This document shows, in pieces, positions 9,910-21,095 of a DNA stretch of 64,000 bases. The DNA is taken from positions 124,001 through 188,000 of the forward strand of contig CM061246.1 in the NCBI GenBank assembly GCA_022605425.2, in the 5' to 3' direction. Source of the DNA: Hamiltosporidium tvaerminnensis (taxonomy: Eukaryota > Microsporidia > Dubosqiidae). The notes below the pieces were generated by a model. It was not told the DNA's origin. It searched no databases and was given only the letters and a program-made list of their open reading frames with translations. The position numbers and the translations under genes were made by a program. Position 1 is the stretch's first letter. Each line of letters starts with the position of its first letter.

Positions 9910-10095
9910 GATGGCACACCCCTCCTTTTTATTTTAAAATATAAAATAAAAATATTATATTTTGTGATATAAATAATATCACACATGCAAAAACAAGATT
10001 ATCTACCAGATATACAACCGATGTCAAATTCAGAATAATATTTTGATAATAATTATTTAGAATAAAAATTGATTGATGATTTATTTATTAGGTCG

Positions 10096-10480
10096 TAGTA
10101 TACGCATGAAATTTGCTTCGAATTGATAGAACAGAAAAGCCAAAGGATTATAAATTATTAGCCAATGATTTGGGTCTTATTTATAAGTGTAGTGTTGAGA
10201 TAATTCCTTATGTGATAACCTGGGACGGTATTTTGACAAAATATATAAGATTATATTAAAAGACTGCAAATACCCGTCTATATAGAGGCACTAGTTAGTC
10301 GATAGTTCACAATAAAACAGTCTAAATCATTTCTTAGGTTGAACAGAGGCTTGAAGTTATGACCCAATTCCGATGAAGGTTAGAAGAGGGTATCATTGTA
10401 TGCCATAGAAAAAACTGAGAGACACGAAAACTCATATTCTCACGCCAAATACATACAAATGAGGATGGCAGGCGAAGAAA
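10096..10480 (+). mobile_element. LINE L, decayed copy L2
   Basis: Plus-strand remnant of the same C-terminal coding segment as L1, L3 and L4: 'AGCCAATGATTTGGGTCTTA', 'TTATAAGTGTAGTGTTGAGA' and 'ACCTGGGACGGTATTTTGAC' are recognisable. The downstream part is heavily mutated, with stops in all frames. Confidence 0.7.
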
Positions 10481-10707
10481 TACCTAAATTTATGAATCTA
10501 GATGTGGGAATACGATGACCAAATCAATACATTTATTCAAAATATAGAAAAGTAGTCAAAACAAAGAATAGGCAAATGTAAAGAATAGGGAGAATCGGGA
10601 GAAGGGTAGAATAAAACCAGTAATATAGAGTAGTATTCCAGTATTTAATAAATTTTAATAAAAATTTACTTAATTAAATTAACTTTAGAAGGTATAAATT
10701 TGTTTTA

Positions 10708-11412
10708 TTAACTGAACTTCCAAGTATTACCACATACGCAGTAAACATATGTTGTCATCGGTTCATCAGCCGACCGTGTCTGTAGTTGACGATAAGTTGC
10801 TTTTCGTTGCTTACATTTAGTACAGAAAAACATATCTGTTTCGGCTTCTTTTTTCGCAATTTGAGAATCAAACAAGCTTTTTTTAATAAAATCTTCTTCT
10901 TTTTCTTTTAATAAATCGCTTTTCATTTCTTCCTGAGACATTGAAATAAATTTTTCGGGCGATATGATGCCCTCGTAAACACTCTTACATAATATTGGGT
11001 TACTTTTGTCTTTTAAATTTAAATATTTACTCCTAACAAGTTTTGCGTCTTTAGATTTATTTAAAGAAGAAATAACAGCCTCCAATTTAATAGAAACAAA
11101 AGCCACCTTTTCGTAGTCCGGCGAATCAATATTATTCGAAATCGCCTCAAAAAAAAGTGAAATAATTTTATTTTTAGTTTGATCTGCTCCAAAGTATTTA
11201 TTAATACATTTTATATCACCTTTGGAAACCCCACTCTCACTCGATATACTATACATCCAATCCTTTACAATGTCAGTAATTTCTTTTGAACTTGTCATTG
11301 AAAGAATATCATTACAAATTTTTGGATCTTCAACATTTTTAATTTTTCTTTTTATTGCAACAATATCATTTTCCAGAATAAGTCGTTTGAATTCTTCTAT
11401 TTCCTTTACCAT
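10708..11412 (-). CDS. TFS1: Transcription elongation factor TFIIS
   Basis: Rescues backtracked RNA polymerase II by stimulating transcript cleavage. From the chosen start the protein has 234 residues: a helical N-terminal domain, a central polymerase-binding domain, and a C-terminal zinc ribbon with C197-x2-C200 and the diagnostic acidic hairpin R213-S-A-D-E-P-M-T-T. The second zinc pair is C225-V-C227, one residue shorter than the usual C-x2-C, directly before GNTWKF. The frame is open further upstream, but ATG at 11412 is preceded immediately by CCCCA, whereas the upstream ATG at 11421 would place that signal inside the gene. Rpb9 or archaeal TFS are excluded by length and domain content. 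Confidence 0.95.
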   Translation of the reverse strand: MVKEIEEFKRLILENDIVAIKRKIKNVEDPKICNDILSMTSSKEITDIVKDWMYSISSESGVSKGDIKCINKYFGADQTKNKIISLFFEAISNNIDSPDYEKVAFVSIKLEAVISSLNKSKDAKLVRSKYLNLKDKSNPILCKSVYEGIISPEKFISMSQEEMKSDLLKEKEEDFIKKSLFDSQIAKKEAETDMFFCTKCKQRKATYRQLQTRSADEPMTTYVYCVCGNTWKFS

Positions 11413-11413
11413 T

Positions 11414-11417
11414 GGGG
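11414..11417 (-). promoter_or_regulatory. CCCC start-proximal signal of TFIIS
   Basis: Reads ACCCCAATGG on the minus strand, one base before the ATG at 11412. It decides between two in-frame ATGs. Confidence 0.55.
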
Positions 11418-11885
11418 TCATGAAAAAATAAATTTTTATATTTTTGCAATGACTTGTCAAAAAAACTTATTGATTGTATATAAAACCATGCATCAACTGT
11501 ATCGTTAAACAATTAAAAAAAAACGAAATCTATAAATTAAGATAAAGGTGTTTCAAAGTACACAAAACAAATTTTATTCAATATTAAATGTTTTTTGAGC
11601 AAAAAAAAGTATTTTTTCAAACTTTAGTAGATCGAAATAAATGTAAATTTGCACCGAATTTCAATATTATATTTCATTTATTTTTACAAAATTTGTAATC
11701 TTTGTTTGAAATTTATTTTAAAGTTGATATAAATTTTACTTTAGCTCTATTAAAGCTTTCTTTACTAAAAACTAATTTTCTTGATATATCATTTGATATT
11801 TACGGCTCTAAATATATAATTTTTAGAAAAATAAGATTCTTTAAAAGTCTTTTTACTCCACATCTTACTTCATTTTATTTGTCTA
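11418..11885. other. Intergenic spacer
   Basis: AT-rich upstream region of TFIIS; nothing else recognised. Confidence 0.4.
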
Positions 11886-12122
11886 TTATTTATATTTGAC
11901 TATTTTTATATTTTTTGGATCAAATCTTTGAATTATCATCCTATTTACAAGTATGACATTGATTTGGGCATTTACTTTTTTAAAGTTTTCTTCGTTATTT
12001 GTGTGTAATTGTAACAGAGTTATGAGTTGTCTGTATCCCTGGCTTCTTCTATGGCATCCAATAGTACCTTTTCTAGCCTTTTTCGGAATCAGGTTATGAA
12101 TCCAATCCTCTTGTTCGAACAA
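11886..12122 (-). CDS. Unrecognised fragment, possibly retroelement-derived
   Basis: A 78-codon frame with no CCC/GGG signal at the start. It is rich in basic and amide residues ('KKARKGTIGCHRRSQGYRQL', 'TNNEENFKKVNAQINVILVN'). Its base composition is closer to the LINE remnants than to the host genes, so it may be a piece of a mobile-element ORF upstream of the reverse transcriptase. No second copy is visible in this window to confirm that. Confidence 0.25.
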   Translation of the reverse strand: MFEQEDWIHNLIPKKARKGTIGCHRRSQGYRQLITLLQLHTNNEENFKKVNAQINVILVNRMIIQRFDPKNIKIVKYK

Positions 12123-12476
12123 AGATATAGTTATAATTTTATTTTTGAGTAAAATCGATTAAATATTTTTTCTCTATTCTTACTGATTTGAAGCTTTTTA
12201 AGATGGATCATATGGTATTTAGTTAGAATAACTCCAGCTCTTTGCTAAAAGATTATATATCATTCATATGATAAAAAAACATTTTTTTATCGCTAATAAG
12301 TCTTACAATTCTTATTTGCTAAATTTGAAGCCATTTATTGAAAAAATGAATTTTTTTTAAATTTTTGCATAATTCTTGTGTGAAAAATAAATGGAAAAAT
12401 AAAAATAAATTGCATTTTTTTAAAAAAGAAAGAAAAATATTAACCGTATTCGAAGATATATAAATAAAAGAATTAT
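12123..12476. other. Intergenic spacer
   Basis: AT-rich 3' flank of the eL27 gene. No feature is recognised. Confidence 0.4.
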
Positions 12477-12851
12477 TTAATTCAAATCCAACTTTTGGAA
12501 CAACCAAGGAACTTTCTTATTTATAAGAGCAGTTTCAAATACTTTGGTGACTTGCATAACAGCAGTCTTCTTACTAGCTGGTGATTCAAATGCTCCATCA
12601 AAATTAATATTAGAAATTCCAGTATCGCCTTTGTATCTTGTAGCTAGTAAATGAATTTTGTTAATTTTCTTGACGAAAACATTCATTCTCTTTTTTAACA
12701 CCTTTTCTTCTTTATCGGAAAATTTTGGAACTTTGGCTATTCCTGCTACAACTACTCTATCGGAATTCTCATCTGCTTTGATGACAGTTGCTTTACAACC
12801 GGCAAAACGACCACGAGTCATTACAACAAACATATTTTTTTTAAATATCAT
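12477..12851 (-). CDS. RPL27: 60S ribosomal protein eL27 (L27e)
   Basis: Cytosolic large-subunit protein, 124 residues. The KOW-type N-terminus 'VVMTRGRFAGCKATVIKA' and 'VVVAGIAKVPKF' match eL27, as do 'KKRMNVFVKKINKIHLLATRY' and the C-terminal 'FETALINKKVPWLFQKL'. It is slightly shorter than yeast (136), mostly between the KOW domain and the central helix. The start puts RGR 12 residues in (14 in yeast) and is preceded by CCC 6 bases upstream, as in the CCA enzyme gene. It is divergently placed from nothing obvious; the next gene downstream on the same strand is TFIIS. Confidence 0.95.
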   Translation of the reverse strand: MIFKKNMFVVMTRGRFAGCKATVIKADENSDRVVVAGIAKVPKFSDKEEKVLKKRMNVFVKKINKIHLLATRYKGDTGISNINFDGAFESPASKKTAVMQVTKVFETALINKKVPWLFQKLDLN

Positions 12852-12857
12852 TTTTAA

Positions 12858-12860
12858 GGG
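12858..12860 (-). promoter_or_regulatory. CCC start-proximal signal of eL27
   Basis: Reads ACCCTTAAAAATG on the minus strand. Confidence 0.6.
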
Positions 12861-14660
12861 TAAAAGATGCTTGCTAAAATATATTTTTTTAAAAATGTGG
12901 AATTTTACAGTTTTGGTTTTTAAAAATACATGAAAATATTTATAAAAAAATTATAAAAACTTGCCTATTTTTAAAAACTTAATCTGGTGCAACGATTAGT
13001 ACATTTAAATGAGATTTATTATTTTTATTGTTTCTCTTATATTCAAGGATATTGAAACATAAGGTGTATTTTGAATATTTCAAATAGTACCAAAAATCAA
13101 AATATCTAATTTTATAATTCATTACAAATATTTAAATTTGCATTTATTTGAGCGAAAAAAAATTGTCAATGTGAAAATTATGGTCTGTAATTACCAAGTA
13201 ATTTTGTAGTAGTACGGTTTAGATGATATTTTCCCTACTTTTTATTCAATTTTTTTTTATGTACAAAGATTTTCTGAATTCACATAGTATTTCATATATA
13301 ATAACATCGATATATCAAATCATTTGAACAAATTCAGATTAATTATATCTTTCTTTCAGATATTTCTTGATAAATTAGAAAATTTTTTGTGGAAATTAAA
13401 CAGACAAAATAACCAAAAATAAACAAAGCAGCATGTTTTACGATTTTGATATTAATTTTTTTCGTAGATTAATGAAATTATTGTTACTATCTTTTAAAAT
13501 GCTATAGACTTTATTGATTATTGGCTGACCAATAACTTAGATTTCTTAAGATTGGCTCTCGAAACTTGGTAGCTACATAATCTGAAATAATCACATATGG
13601 ATTTATTCCAACATGGAATTCGAAGAAACTTGTTCATTAGTAAAAATTGTGCAACTGAAGGATATTTTAATTGAAAAAATAGAATAGATCGAGGATTTTG
13701 AGAAGTGATTTGTTTTATATAAGCTTTTTTTTATTAATTTAATAATTCACTCCTTCACTACAGAAGGAACCCAATTCAACGATGAATCATAGCTTTGCCG
13801 AGTTTTAGGCGTTCCAAAGATAATTTTTTTTGATAGATTAGGTTGTAAGTCTCAAGCAAACTTTTCGTACGAAAGATAAAGAGTGCACCAACCGAAAAAC
13901 GAATCATTTATATAAGCCTTGCCCAATTTAATTCTTATTTAAAACATATATATCAAATCATTTTCTAATTTAGAAATAAGTTCTTACCATGATATATACT
14001 ATTCCTAATCCTACTTTTATTCGAAAAATTTTCGAATTTAATAGCACCGGATTAAATTCGAAAGCTAAATCTGTATTAATTAGGAAAAGTGTATAAACAT
14101 AGGATACTTTTTTTTGGTATCCGGTATGTATATTTTTGATATTATTTTTGCAAGCGGTTACCTGTTATTTATCTAAAATCTAAATATTTAAATATTGCAA
14201 GTATGTATTTTGCCTTCTAATAAGAATTTTTGTATTTGATTTAGTAGAAATGTTTTGTTCTGTAGTTTAATTTCTTAATTCATAAGTTAAAGGAAAGTAT
14301 CTTTAAAACTATTAATCATTTATTGTAACCAAATAAGATTATTTAATTAATTTTTTGTTTCCTGTTTATTTTCATGAGATATGTTCTGGTAATATGAACG
14401 GTTGAATTTGCGTTTCCTACCACAAGTTTCATTCATTGTATACAAAAAATTTTCATAAAAAGACATATATATTTGAAACTCACGCATTTAAATCTATACA
14501 TGATCAATAGAATAACTTAGCATTCATTATCTTTTTAATCGAATTCAGATAATTAAATGCAGATTCAATAATGAAGCAATTTAGTTATATCTGAACCAGA
14601 TATTCAGCTTAGTGATGCTCATTAAGAACATGAATTAGATTCATATTTTTTAATGTATTT
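12861..14660. other. Gene-poor AT-rich region
   Basis: 1.8 kb with only short frames in all six readings and no start-proximal CCC signal before any of them. No RNA gene is recognised. It may contain decayed element sequence too mutated to recognise by eye. Confidence 0.4.
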
Positions 14661-14663
14661 ATT

Positions 14664-15300
14664 AATATCACACTATTTTATAACGAAAATAAGCTATATT
14701 TTTTTCATGATATTAACGTAGTTCTAGGTTTAACATTTCCCCAAACTCCATCAATGTCAAAAAAATTTTTACATTTAAAGCTTTTCATTTAGAAAGCGTT
14801 TAGAACTTGTGTAATGAGCAGGGTAGTCGCCTGAAGTTCGTTAATGTTTGTTGCTGGGAATGTGAGTGCAGATCGAAACTCACATTTAGATTCTCAAGGA
14901 CAGTAAAATTCACATTTACTCAAACCATTTTTAATCGAATATTCTCCAGAAATATTTACTCTAATCCGACTTACATAGGTCTACTAGGCTTAGTAATCTA
15001 ATACCGATAGATATAACCTTCAACTTGGCTTTTATTATAGAGAGCATGTTTTTCTGTATTTCCCAGATGTTCGTCTTTTAATCCGAGTATGTAAAGCCGA
15101 ATTTTTATGCTTATAGATGCCGTTCCCTATAATTTTCAGTTGTATCACAATCAAGTTACATAAAAAACGCAACCGGTCTTCTTAAAAAGTGTCACCATTT
15201 TGTAGACTATCTCCTCCGTATATAATCCCCGATATAATTAGGTAAAATATAATGTTTTTCATCCCATCAAGATTTAAACATAAGAATTTGACATTAATTT
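14664..15300 (-). mobile_element. Element A, decayed inverted copy A7
   Basis: The reverse complement keeps the order of element A landmarks: 3' end 'TATCACACTATTTTATAACG', then 'CATGATATTAACGTAGTTCT', 'ATTTAGAAAGCGTTTAGAAC', 'GTTCGTTAATGTTTGTTGC' and 'TAGACTATCTCCTCCGTA'. It is strongly mutated. Confidence 0.7.
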
Positions 15301-16806
15301 TACTTATTATTGCTAAACAGATGTTTTCTATCCTATTATGATTCTTCCACTTATGAAATACACAAATTTCGATGTTTGTAACATTTTTCAAACCGTCTTG
15401 CTTTAGATATAAGAACCATTTGAATTTAGTAAGAAGTCTTGGTTTTTATTTGTTTGCAGATTTAATAATTTTTGTGTTTAAAATTAGACAAAAAAATGTT
15501 ATAAGGATTTCGAACATAATACTCAGCTATTACGGTAAAGCAATAACTCTATTATTTCGTTTTTTAATCATCATATATAGAATTGATTTTTACAATCATA
15601 GGCACTGATGTGTTAAAATTGAAGAAAAATTAATTGGTTGCTGGATTAAATTTAAATGGTTTCTATTGTTTATATGAAAATACACGTGGGAAAATATTTA
15701 TGAATTATTTGTTCATTATTTAGCAAATGCTATTTTAGTTGAAAAAGCCAAACTATTCAAGTTATTTGAAATGTATATTTCCTCACAATGTTTATGATAT
15801 TCTCATCGCTATGTAAAAACGATCATTTTTATTAGACTTATATATTATTTTATGATTTCTTTTGGTTAGCAAATATTTATAATGTAGTATATATTAAAAA
15901 AAATCGATCCACAAAAAAGGTGTTATTACTCCATTCTCAGTCATTTTTGTTGTAATTTTTGTTTTTTTGCAAAATAAGAGTCTGTATAAAATTATTTAAA
16001 GTTTAAAATACATTTTTTTGGCATTTTTATTGTAACTTGGAAGAAAAATATTTAGTAAATTTTATAAACAAAAAATGAATAAAGAATGTTGATGGAGTTG
16101 GTTAAATTGATATCATAAATAATTATCAAAAAAAGCATATTTTGCAAAAGAAAATAGAATATAAAATTGATCATTTAATATTATATACTTCAATTCACCC
16201 CTCCTCCCAAAAATTACAATATGTAGAAAAATAAAAGTAAACTCAAATTATATATTTGATTCAAAACAAGGTAAAGGCAAATGAAAAAAACTAGCTTACT
16301 GCATAAAAATCTATAAAAATACTGACCCTATATACATTTCGATATAAACATATTAAAAACGTGGTGAAAAACAAGGTTATAAATCTAATACGGAAAATAA
16401 TATTTATATTAAAGAATAATCTTTTCCTAAAATTTGCAAAGTTAGTACCAGCTTGTGATATTGAGCCGCTTCTCTACTTTATACATGACAAGATTAGATT
16501 TGAAGAAAGCAAAACTGCAGATATTTCTTTTTAAAATTATTCATGGTTTTACGGCTAAATGTAAAAAAAACACCCGAACAGGACTGTGCTAGGCCTCGCA
16601 ACAAAGTACTAGATATAGATGCAAATTTCGTGCAGAATGCCTATATCAATGTTCACTAAATTCTTTTTAAGGCGATTTTTCGAGCGATTAGTTAAAATAA
16701 TTATCCGGGAATTGAATTTGACTTTGAATAAAAATATATCAGTCTTTTTGATAGCAAACTGAAAGTTTATCAGAATGTAAGATCTAACAAGATAACCCGT
16801 GATATC
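15301..16806. other. Gene-poor AT-rich region
   Basis: No credible frame or RNA gene. It separates two inverted copies of element A. Confidence 0.4.
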
Positions 16807-16822
16807 TTATATCACAAAATAT
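16807..16822. repeat. Left target-site duplication of element A6
   Basis: TTATATCACAAAATAT, identical to 17527-17542. Confidence 0.85.
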
Positions 16823-17526
16823 CGCTTCTTTTTAAAACAATGAAAGTTTTATATTCGTTTTCATGGTATTAACGCAGCTCTAGGTTTAACATAATTAACT
16901 GCTCCCCATGACTCCATAAGTATCCTCTGCGATAGCTATAACCCAAAGCCTTTCATCTAAAAAAGGTATAGAACCTATTTAATAGGCGAGATAGTTGCCT
17001 GCTGTCTGTTAATGTCGTTGCATGGTGTTGATTGCGACCGAGTTCTACCCGGGTCCTCTAAGACTATGCTACATGTTTACTTACTCTACAATTACAAAGC
17101 CCAATAAAATTTCAGCCAAGATATATTTCAGCGACTTACATGGAATCCACCTAGATAGGAAATGCCATACAAACAGGTATGACCTGCATCTTAGCTTTCC
17201 CGGCTTTAAATAGTTTTTATTTTTATATCTCCCAGGGCTAAGTCTTCTAAACCGAGTGTTCAAGCCCAAGTTTCCATGCTTTTGCATCATAATTACCTAC
17301 AATTCCACTGCGATCTACAGTCTGGTTACATAAAAAACTACAAAATATATTTATCAAAAAGGTTCGCCATTCCATAGACCTTCTCCTCCTCATAACAAAT
17401 CCCATGGAACAAGCAAAAATGTAGTGTGGTTTTATTCCCACTAAAAATCTAAACAATGATTTCACACTTCAACTTCACCAATTCATTGCCAAGTAGAAAG
17501 TCTTTATTGTGGTTATTCTCACTCAA
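16823..17526 (-). mobile_element. Element A, inverted copy A6 with 16-bp target-site duplication
   Basis: A near-full-length copy read on the minus strand: 5' end 'GAATAACCACAATAAAGACT', 'TTGGCAATGAATTGG', 'GGTAATTATGATGCAAAAGC', 'TAGAGGACCCGGGTAGAACT', then the 3' segment 'GCTGCGTTAATACCATGAAAA' and 'TTTTAAAAAGAAGCGA'. It sits exactly between two copies of TTATATCACAAAATAT, which sets its ends and shows it is a mobile unit of about 704 bp. Short frames inside it are not conserved between copies. Confidence 0.85.
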
Positions 17527-17542
17527 TTATATCACAAAATAT
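17527..17542. repeat. Right target-site duplication of element A6
   Basis: TTATATCACAAAATAT, identical to 16807-16822. Confidence 0.85.
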
Positions 17543-18419
17543 AAATACATTTAAAAATTTAAAGGGAGTACCAGAATGGATAAAATAAGAAAATCAATTC
17601 TCTTGTTTCTACAAATAAACAATTTCATTTTAATATATGAACTTTGAGCAGGAAGGCGATCTCTTTATTAAAGACGCACTTTAAATTTAACGCCTTCCAA
17701 AAAATTTGGCATAACTTTGCAAAGTTTTAAAAACAAAAGATCTCACTTATCTTGTCAAAAGAAATATGTTAAAGGAGTCTACCCGCGAACAATAACCTGT
17801 ATATTATTTGTTAATGAGTCTTGAAATTACACTGTATCTGATAAACCAGGATGTTTTTTTTAATGAATTATAACAAAAGGCACTATAGAAGATACCGGTT
17901 ACCTTTCAAAATAGAAGAATACATTTAGATATATAATACCCGAAAAGATTAAAAATTAATATTTTAATTAACAAAACGAAATATTTAAAACCTATTTTAT
18001 AGCAGAGCATAACCATCGGCATAAATCTATTCTTCTTTTACTTAATTACTTCATGATGGGATCTACCTTGATTTACATGAAATTGATGGATATGATAAAC
18101 AGTAATAAGTTATTCTATTAGTAATTAATTATAAATAAAAATGCATGATTTTCTTAACTAAAGATGTTTTTTCTTCAGAATTTATTATTTTATAAAAAAG
18201 AAGCTTAGAATAAAAATTGCAGATTCAATCCTCGATTCGACAAAAAATGAAAAAAATATATTAAAAAATCATAACACAAAGTTTGCTAATGTTATTACCC
18301 ATTTATATTATTTTTGAAAATTTTTTCGAAATCCCAATAAAAAATTAGGTCATAATTACGAATCATAGACCTAAGATATAATTTAGGTTAGAGTATACAC
18401 ATGATATCATGGATCAAAT
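17543..18419. other. Gene-poor AT-rich region
   Basis: Nothing recognised on either strand. Confidence 0.4.
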
Positions 18420-18745
18420 TCCGAGGTACTTACTAAGACTCCTTTAATAAATTTATCTGTAAAACAGAGGTTACGTGTTTTGACCAATGAGTCAAGTAGT
18501 ATTTATAAACGTAGTTTTGATGTAATACGTTATGTCATAACCTGCGATGGTATTTTTACAGAATAAAATAAGAGTTAGATTAAATATTTCGAATACTCAT
18601 GAATATAAAGACATAAATAAAATAAATTGTGTTCAAAAAGACAGTCAAGACAACATAATTTTGGGGTGAATAAAATTTGATTCATGACTAAATACTGATG
18701 TGGGCTGGGAAAAGACATCCCTGTGAATTCATACAATAGTCGATA
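18420..18745 (+). mobile_element. LINE L, decayed copy L6
   Basis: Recognisable only by comparison with L1-L4: 'GACCAATGAGTCAAGTAGTA' followed by 'TTTATAAACGTAGTTTTGATG', 'TTATGTCATAACCTGCGATGG' and 'GTATTTTTACAGAATAA' align with the LANELGLIYKC...YVMTWDGIVTK coding segment. It contains many stops. Confidence 0.55.
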
Positions 18746-21076
18746 AACACATCCAATCTATATAATATTTAAAAATAATAGCATCTGCCCGATTATTTTA
18801 AGCCGTAAAGACGCAAAATATCGAATTTTTGTTTTAGATGACATATACACATTATAGAGCTTGAAGATACATATAAATAAAGAATAGTATATAGGAAAAA
18901 GTGAAAAAAAATTTAAAATACGAATATTATGTGTAAAAATAGAAAACACACCTGACCAAGTATTTCATTAAATAAACACGAAGATAATTCTCAAAATTTT
19001 TAATAGAAAATAAACTTCAATAAATTATTTTGCAAGCATTATATAATTGACCTGAATTTTTTTATTTCTAACGGATTTTATATCTGATCTAAAAGAGCAA
19101 ATTTGAACATATTGATTCTTTATTTTCAAAAAGTAAACATATTTGCACTCCTTTTGGAATAAAACAAACTTTTACTCAGTCTACATTTCTTACCTTAAAT
19201 TATTTTATCTATTCAAACAGTTTTTTTTGTTTTTTCAGTTTAAATTGATATTTATTTATTTTAAATAGAAAAAAATTCTTTGTAATTTACTTTTTCGTCT
19301 AAATTACAAAAAAATATAAACAGTTATTTTTTTATTTAATTTTCAATAACTTTGGTTAGAATTACCTGAAAAAGAAAATTTGTTAATATTTTTGAGGTAT
19401 ATTCAAATTTTTTCTTTCTTTTCTTAGTTTTATACAAATTTAAACATACTTTTCTACAATTGTTTTTTTTATTGATAAAATTTTAAAATATAAAAATATT
19501 TCGTTAAATCATTCTTAAATTTGGATTTTTTCAGTAAAAAACCAATTAATATTTTTTTAAAAAGAATTAACAGAAATTTATACAATTTTTTTATATTTGA
19601 TAAATTAAATTTAAATTTTTTTTAATTTAAAATATTTTTTCAAGATCATTTTTCTTGATTTACTTGTTAAATTTTTTTTTAAAAAAACCTAGGTTACTTT
19701 TTATTTTTTATGTTTTTCTAAATTTTTAATTTAATTCATAAATTATCTTTGAATATATTTTTTGACATAAAGTGTTTTGATATAAACATATTTTAAACCA
19801 TATATTTACACTTTCAAGACATAATAATGTTTATCTGTAATAAGATCTCTCTATAAATTACACTTTTATAAAGAATTTATATTTTCAAAATTTTTTCAAT
19901 AAGATTAGAAAAAGACAGATTTTTTTAATTTAAACATACACATCTTTAGGTAACAAAATATTTATTAAATCATAATATTTAGATTTCTGTCATAAATACA
20001 ATTTATTATATTTATATGTCTACCTTATAACCACAAATTTAATTATTTCTTTCTATCGTTTATGTTAGTATGTATATCTTTAGGAATGCGTATAAGAAAA
20101 CATTCAAGTCGTAATATATCTATTTCTTTGAGATCCAAATAATAAACATTTATATCATCATCTATTCAAATATAGAAATTCAATTTGGTAAACTTCACAG
20201 TATGAAATCACATAATTTCTAATGCCTTTCCTCATCTTTATTTGACTAATAATTTATTTTAATTAACATTACAATATATTGTATATTAAAAATAATAATT
20301 AAATTACTAGAATCGTAAATTAAATAATTTTTAAATTAAATTTGTTTTATAAAAAAAGATATTTCATACGAAATTTAAAATAGAAAAACAATTTGTTTGT
20401 TTTAAGAATTTGCGCAATATTCGTTGATTTCTAGTTTGTGAAAAGATTTATATAAAGAAACAATTTGTTTGTTTTAAGAATTTGCGCAATATTCGTTGAT
20501 TTCTAGTTTGTGAAAACATTTATATAAAGAAACATTTTTTTTTACAAAAAAATTTAATTAAAAATATTTTGTAGTTTGCAAATATTCTAACAAATTTTCT
20601 ATAAATTTCATACTGACTTATACAAAGCATATTAAAGCTTAAAAAAAGGCAACAAAAATTCATTTACTTCACTATCAAAGACTGAAAACGATCAATTAAA
20701 TATAAAATAGAAAAAAACTTTTAATAAAAATTTTAAATTACTTTAATTAAAGATAAATAACTGTTTTATAATTAAATTACTTAAATTAAAAAAGGTAAAC
20801 TAATTATTTATAGAATATATTTATTACTAGAACTATACATATATGTCTAATTTATAAATAATTATACTTAATTGTAAAAACATCTGTAATATATGTTTCA
20901 TAGTAATTTATTAAGTTTTTTGTTGTTTATTAATTTTTTTTGGCTAAAAAGTTTGATAATTTTATCTTTTTAATTTTTTTTTATAAATCACACTAAGTCA
21001 GCTTTTCTAATAACGTGGTGACAAAAAAGGTAATATTTTATATTTTTTTTTAAATTTTTGTATTTTAAATAGGATA
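18746..21076. other. Very AT-rich, gene-free stretch
   Basis: About 2.3 kb of extreme A+T with T-runs and A-runs, the lowest-complexity region of the window. The only structure seen is the tandem duplication at 20387-20532. No frame or RNA gene is supported. Confidence 0.45.
20387..20532. repeat. Near-perfect tandem duplication, period 72 bp
   Basis: Two adjacent units share 'ACAATTTGTTTGTTTTAAGA', 'ATTTGCGCAATATTCGTTGA' and 'TTTCTAGTTTGTGAAAA', differing at a single site (AAAAGATTT against AAAACATTT). It is non-coding, and near-identity suggests a recent event. Confidence 0.9.
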
Positions 21077-21079
21077 GGG
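21077..21079 (+). promoter_or_regulatory. GGG start-proximal signal of the B56 gene
   Basis: AGGGTTTAAAATATAAAAAAATG, 16 bases before the ATG; GGG rather than CCC orientation. Confidence 0.4.
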
Positions 21080-21095
21080 TTTAAAATATAAAAAA

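Noticed and set aside
11413-11460. Longer TFIIS beginning at the TTG near 11460 or ATG at 11421
   Set aside because: The CCCC signal lies between them and ATG 11412, and the extra residues show no TFIIS similarity.
18215-18250. tRNA B-box-like GATTCAATCC
   Set aside because: No matching A box or cloverleaf could be built upstream or downstream; the flanks are AT-rich spacer.
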